A DNA stretch of 64,000 bases from Bin87 sp965116565 (GTDB lineage: Bacteria > Chloroflexota > Dehalococcoidia > Lucifugimonadales > UBA3495): contig OZ220699.1 in NCBI GenBank assembly GCA_965116565.1, positions 868,001-932,000 on the forward strand. The letters are read 5' to 3'. Below, piece by piece: positions 60,946 to 64,000 of the stretch. The notes beneath the pieces are model-generated. The model searched no databases, was not told the origin of the DNA, and saw only the letters and a program-made list of their open reading frames with translations. The translations under genes and the position numbers were made by a program. Within the stretch, counting starts at the first letter, position 1; each line of letters opens with the position of its first letter.

Positions 60946-63653
60946 TCGGTCATGTTGGATTGGACGCGGTTCAGGAAGCGGTCGCGTTCAGCGGCGATGC
61001 CGGCGTGTCGCGGCTGTTCGAGTTCGGGGTCGTCCTGGATGATGCGGGACGCTTCCTGGCGGGCGAGGGCAAGCAGATCCTGGTCGAAGATGTTGGCAAT
61101 GCGGAGCATGGTCTGGTCGCCGCTCTGGGAGGTGCCGAAGATGTCGCCCTCGTGGCGCATCTGGAGGTCGATTTCGGCGAGCTTGAAGCCGTCGCTGTTG
61201 GAGGCCAGGGCGGACAGACGCTCGTGGGCGCGCTCGGACTCCGATTCGGACATGAGCAGGCAGTAGCTCTTGTGCTCGCCCCGGCCCACGCGCCCGCGGA
61301 ACTGGTGAAGCTGGGACAGGCCGAAGCGGTCTGCGCCGTCGATGAGCATGACGGTGGCGTTGGGCACGTCAATGCCAACCTCGACGACGGCGGTGGCGAC
61401 GAGGACGTCAAGCTCGGCGTCGCGGAATTGGCGCATCACCTTGTCCTTCTCCCGCGATGCCAGGCGGCCGTGCATGAGGCCGACGCGGAGATCCGGGAAA
61501 ACTTCTTCGGAGAGACGCTTGTGCTCGTCGATGGCGGCGCGGACGTCGAGCTTGTCGGATTCCTCAACCAACGGGCAGATGACGAAGGCCTGACGGCCGG
61601 CGGCGACCTGCTGGCGCACGAATCCGTAGGCGGCGCGGCGTTTGTCGTCCGGGACCACGCGGGTGAGGATCTCCTGGCGGCCGGGCGGGAGTTCGTCAAT
61701 GGATGATATGTCGAGGTCGCCGTAGAGGGTCAGCTGCAAGGTGCGGGGGATGGGGGTGGCCGACATCATCAGCGAGTGGGGCTGCTCTTCGCCGGCGCCG
61801 CGCAGTGCGGAACGCTGCTCGACTCCGAAGCGGTGCTGCTCGTCGGCGATGGCAAGGGCGAGGTTGGGAAGCTCGACGCCATCCTGGATGAGGGCGTGGG
61901 TGCCGATGAGGAGGTCGAGGTGGCCCTCGGATGCCATCCGGAGGACCTCGCGGCGGGGAGCGGCGCGGGTGCCGCCGGTGAGTAGTCCAAAGGCGAAGGG
62001 GCGAGGCAGGCCGGGGAGATATGCCGACAGCACATTGGGCTGCTGCAAGGGCTGGTCGAACCCCTCTAGCAGTGCGCTCACGGTGCGGAAATGCTGCTCG
62101 GCCAGGACCTCGGTGGGCGCCATGAATGCGGATTGCCGGTGGGCAGAGGCCGCGGCCAGGACGGCGGCCAGGGCGACGAGGGTCTTGCCGCTGCCGACCT
62201 CGCCCTGGAGTAGGCGGCTCATGGGCGGAGTTCCCCGGGCCATGTCGTTGAGGATTTCGGCGACGCAACGGAGCTGGGCGCCGGTGGGAGTGAACGGGAG
62301 GCCGTTCAGGAAACCGTCGACGGTGGGGGCATGGTACTTGATGGGCAATCCGACGGCGTTGCGCTCGCGGTGGCGGCGGCGTCCGAGGATGGCGAGCTGG
62401 AACGCGAGGATTTCGTCGAAGGCCAGACGCCGGCGGCCGCGGTCGGCGGCGGCGGAATCGGAGGGGTAATGGACGTCGCGGATGGCGTCGGGCAGGGATG
62501 CGAGGCCGGTGCGCTGGAGCATGTCGTCGGGCATGGATTCCAGGATTGAACCGGCGGAGCGGGTTACGCCCTGCCAGGTGAGGCTGCGGAGGTTGCGGGC
62601 GGTCATGCCCTGGGTGAGGCGGTAGACGGGGGTGATGCGGCCGGCGTTGATAGGGGGCTGCCGGGCTGTGATGACGTCGTACTCGGGGGACGAGATGGAC
62701 AGGCGGCCACGGTGGATTTCGACCTTGCCGTTGACGACCATGCGGTCGCCGGATTTCAGGGATCGGGCGAGGTAGCCCTGGCCGAACCACTGAAGCTCGA
62801 TGTGGCCGGTGTCATCCTGGAGAACGCCCTCCGCGAGTTGAAGGCGACGCTGCCCGACGCTGGCCGAACGGATGTCAACCAACTGGCCCTCGACGGTGAA
62901 CGTGCCGCCGGGGTAGAGGTCGGCGATGCTGGCGATGTCGGCGCGGTCGTCGTAGCGGCGGGGGAGCGTGTAGAGGAGGTCGCGGATAGTGCGGACGTCA
63001 AGCTGGTCGAGGCGTTGGACGGTTTTGCCGTCCATGCGGCGCAGGGCGGACACGGGCTGGTCGGCGTCGATTGGGTTGCCGCTGGCGGACGGGGGGGCCG
63101 GGGCGCGTCGGTGGAACCGGACCATGGGAGCGGCCACGTCGGGAGAGAAGAGGACGGGCGCCTCGGGTTGTCCTTCGACAGGCTCAGGACGAGCGGGAGA
63201 TGCAGGAGTGGCGGCATCGGATGGGGCGGGCTCAGGACGAGCGGGCGATGCAGACTCGGATGGGGCGGGCTCGGGACGAGCGGGCGATGCAGACTCCGGA
63301 CTTGCGGGCCGGACCGGGCCGGGACCGGCCGGTTCCGGAGGTTCGTCGCCGGCGGTGACGGGAGGCGGATTGACGGGCGGGTCGGCTGATTCGCCATCCA
63401 GGGCGGCCTGCCAGGCGGCGACCCAGGCGCGGCGGTGTTCCGGGTCGAGTTGGCGGTAGGGTTGGTCGATGAGTTGGGTCGCGCGGTGGTCGTCGCGCAG
63501 GTGTTCCCGCAGGGCGGGTTCCCAGCGTTCGATGAAGCGGCGGATGCCTCCGCTGACGGCGTTGTCGGCGTAACCCTTGTGGGCTTCCAGGGCCAGGATT
63601 TTACGGAGGGCGTCGCGCCAGACTGGTTCAGTTTCGCGGTGGTCGGCGTCCAT
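60942..63653 (-). CDS. recG: ATP-dependent DNA helicase RecG with N-terminal extension
   Basis: A 903-residue RecG, longer than the usual 680-830. The extension (1-210) has a helical part and a Pro/Glu/Ala linker (117-161) made of SASPARPEPAPS-type repeats. The wedge/OB domain follows (VSALRRMDGKTVQRLDQLDVRTIRDLLYTLPRRYDDR). Motor motifs are GEVGSGKTLVALAA, DEQHRFGVEQR and QFRGRVGRGEHKSYC. It reverses stalled replication forks and drives branch migration. A TATAAT at 63666-63661, close before the ATG, suggests a leaderless or nearly leaderless transcript. Confidence 0.95.
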   Translation of the reverse strand: MDADHRETEPVWRDALRKILALEAHKGYADNAVSGGIRRFIERWEPALREHLRDDHRATQLIDQPYRQLDPEHRRAWVAAWQAALDGESADPPVNPPPVTAGDEPPEPAGPGPVRPASPESASPARPEPAPSESASPARPEPAPSDAATPASPARPEPVEGQPEAPVLFSPDVAAPMVRFHRRAPAPPSASGNPIDADQPVSALRRMDGKTVQRLDQLDVRTIRDLLYTLPRRYDDRADIASIADLYPGGTFTVEGQLVDIRSASVGQRRLQLAEGVLQDDTGHIELQWFGQGYLARSLKSGDRMVVNGKVEIHRGRLSISSPEYDVITARQPPINAGRITPVYRLTQGMTARNLRSLTWQGVTRSAGSILESMPDDMLQRTGLASLPDAIRDVHYPSDSAAADRGRRRLAFDEILAFQLAILGRRRHRERNAVGLPIKYHAPTVDGFLNGLPFTPTGAQLRCVAEILNDMARGTPPMSRLLQGEVGSGKTLVALAAVLAAASAHRQSAFMAPTEVLAEQHFRTVSALLEGFDQPLQQPNVLSAYLPGLPRPFAFGLLTGGTRAAPRREVLRMASEGHLDLLIGTHALIQDGVELPNLALAIADEQHRFGVEQRSALRGAGEEQPHSLMMSATPIPRTLQLTLYGDLDISSIDELPPGRQEILTRVVPDDKRRAAYGFVRQQVAAGRQAFVICPLVEESDKLDVRAAIDEHKRLSEEVFPDLRVGLMHGRLASREKDKVMRQFRDAELDVLVATAVVEVGIDVPNATVMLIDGADRFGLSQLHQFRGRVGRGEHKSYCLLMSESESERAHERLSALASNSDGFKLAEIDLQMRHEGDIFGTSQSGDQTMLRIANIFDQDLLALARQEASRIIQDDPELEQPRHAGIAAERDRFLNRVQSNMTD
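63171..63250. repeat. dispersed repeat and partial tandem copies inside recG
   Basis: TCCTTCGACAGGCTCAGGAC continuing GAGCGG (63171-63196) is a coding copy of the 27-bp family, read on the minus strand as PARPEPVEG. Partial copies (GCTCAGGACGAGCGGGCGAT) follow near 63230 and 63268. Confidence 0.8.
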
Positions 63654-63699
63654 TGATTGGATTATACGCCGTTGGGCGTGCGCAGTTGCGCCGGTAGTT

Positions 63700-63758
63700 T
63701 CACCGTCCCGCCAAAGGTGGATGTGCGGTACTCCTGCCCTCTCCCGTCAGGGGAGATG
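63700..63758. repeat. dispersed palindromic repeat between degV and recG
   Basis: CCGTCCCGCCAAAGGTGGAT..., then CCCTCTCCCGTCAGGGGAGA. Relative of the repeats at 57160 and 31120. Confidence 0.65.
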
Positions 63759-63760
63759 GT

Positions 63761-64000
63761 TTATGGGAGGGTGGAGACGGCGACTGCGCCGGGACCGACG
63801 TGGGTGCCGATGGCGGAACCGATCTGGATGGTGTAAGTGTTTTCGGGGGACGCGAGGTCGGAAAGGCGGTTGCGCATTTCCTCGGCGGGGGCGGCGTCGG
63901 TGGTGTAGGCGACGGCTAGCTTGGAGACGGAGCCGCTCTGTTCTCGCACCAGCTCCTCCAGGCGCTGCAGTCCGCGACGGAGATTGCGGGGACGATCGAC
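63761..64000 (-). CDS. DegV family protein, C-terminal part (cut by window edge)
   Basis: Seventy-nine C-terminal codons are present; the gene continues past the window. RPRNLRRGLQRLEELVREQ, LAVAYTTDAAPAEEMRNRL and the final GSAIGTHVGPGAVAVS match the end of DegV fatty-acid-binding proteins (FakB type), which present fatty acids to FakA kinase. It lies upstream of recG on the same strand; FakA-like DAK domain proteins are often encoded with degV and recG, but any such gene would be outside. Confidence 0.9.
   Translation of the reverse strand, partial: VDRPRNLRRGLQRLEELVREQSGSVSKLAVAYTTDAAPAEEMRNRLSDLASPENTYTIQIGSAIGTHVGPGAVAVSTLP

Overview
The window is high-GC bacterial chromosome, mostly conserved housekeeping genes. 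Many starts are TTG or GTG (rpsT, Rrf2 regulator, thiE, queG, ruvA), and stop/start overlaps of four bases or fewer are common. Nothing here proves the taxon. A Chloroflexota (Dehalococcoidia/SAR202-like) origin is my inference, from an HspR-type heat-shock regulator with a dnaJ-hspR-clp operon, two groEL genes with only one groES, a mycobacterial-type cysteine synthase beside an E1-like enzyme, a polyprenyl-phosphate phosphoribosyltransferase, and the abundance of short dispersed palindromic repeats. I found no rRNA, tRNA or CRISPR array.

Layout. 1-4,800: heat-shock cluster (hsp20 divergent from dnaJ-hspR-clp), with inverted repeats in the shared promoter region. 4,800-9,100: membrane and cofactor genes (polyprenyl-phosphate phosphoribosyltransferase, LPG-synthase-like protein, larB), a thioesterase and an Rrf2 regulator. 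9,130-11,280: E1-like sulfur-carrier activator and cysteine synthase behind a leader that looks like a cysteine-sensing attenuator. 11,290-17,400: nusA-ylxR-infB-rbfA-truB plus a small NrtS-like membrane protein. 17,400-22,900: lexA with its own operator, rpsT, a divergent orphan groEL, a dUTPase-like gene, queG and an EVE-domain gene. 22,970-31,360: accessory region with a decayed transposase, repeats, and a two-gene type III-like restriction-modification system lying between two 173-bp copies of one short element. 31,350-33,690: TPP-riboswitch-controlled thiG-thiE-thiS operon.

33,700-49,000: RidA and an MFS transporter, groES-groEL, a two-component system, a molybdopterin-domain protein with a CopD-like membrane partner, an SDR, a SirB1-like protein, a DM13 protein, a GH15 glycosidase, an SMP-30 lactonase and a GMC oxidoreductase. 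49,000-64,000: poorly characterised small genes, yebC-ruvC-ruvA, a Uma2-family gene, uvrB, a zinc-ribbon/helical/PH-like protein, two adjacent genes that match the two halves of D-glutamate cyclase, an atypical response regulator, recG with dispersed-repeat sequence inside its coding region, and the C-terminal end of a DegV protein.

The most interesting non-routine signals are: (i) a near-leaderless 16-codon leader ORF with a Cys-Ala-Cys run and overlapping hairpins upstream of the cysteine genes; (ii) the restriction-modification island bounded by two 173-bp elements and, outside them, a 10-bp direct repeat whose right copy touches the thiamine promoter; (iii) a palindrome overlapping the lexA promoter; (iv) short palindromic repeats of one family in intergenic DNA and, in frame, inside recG.
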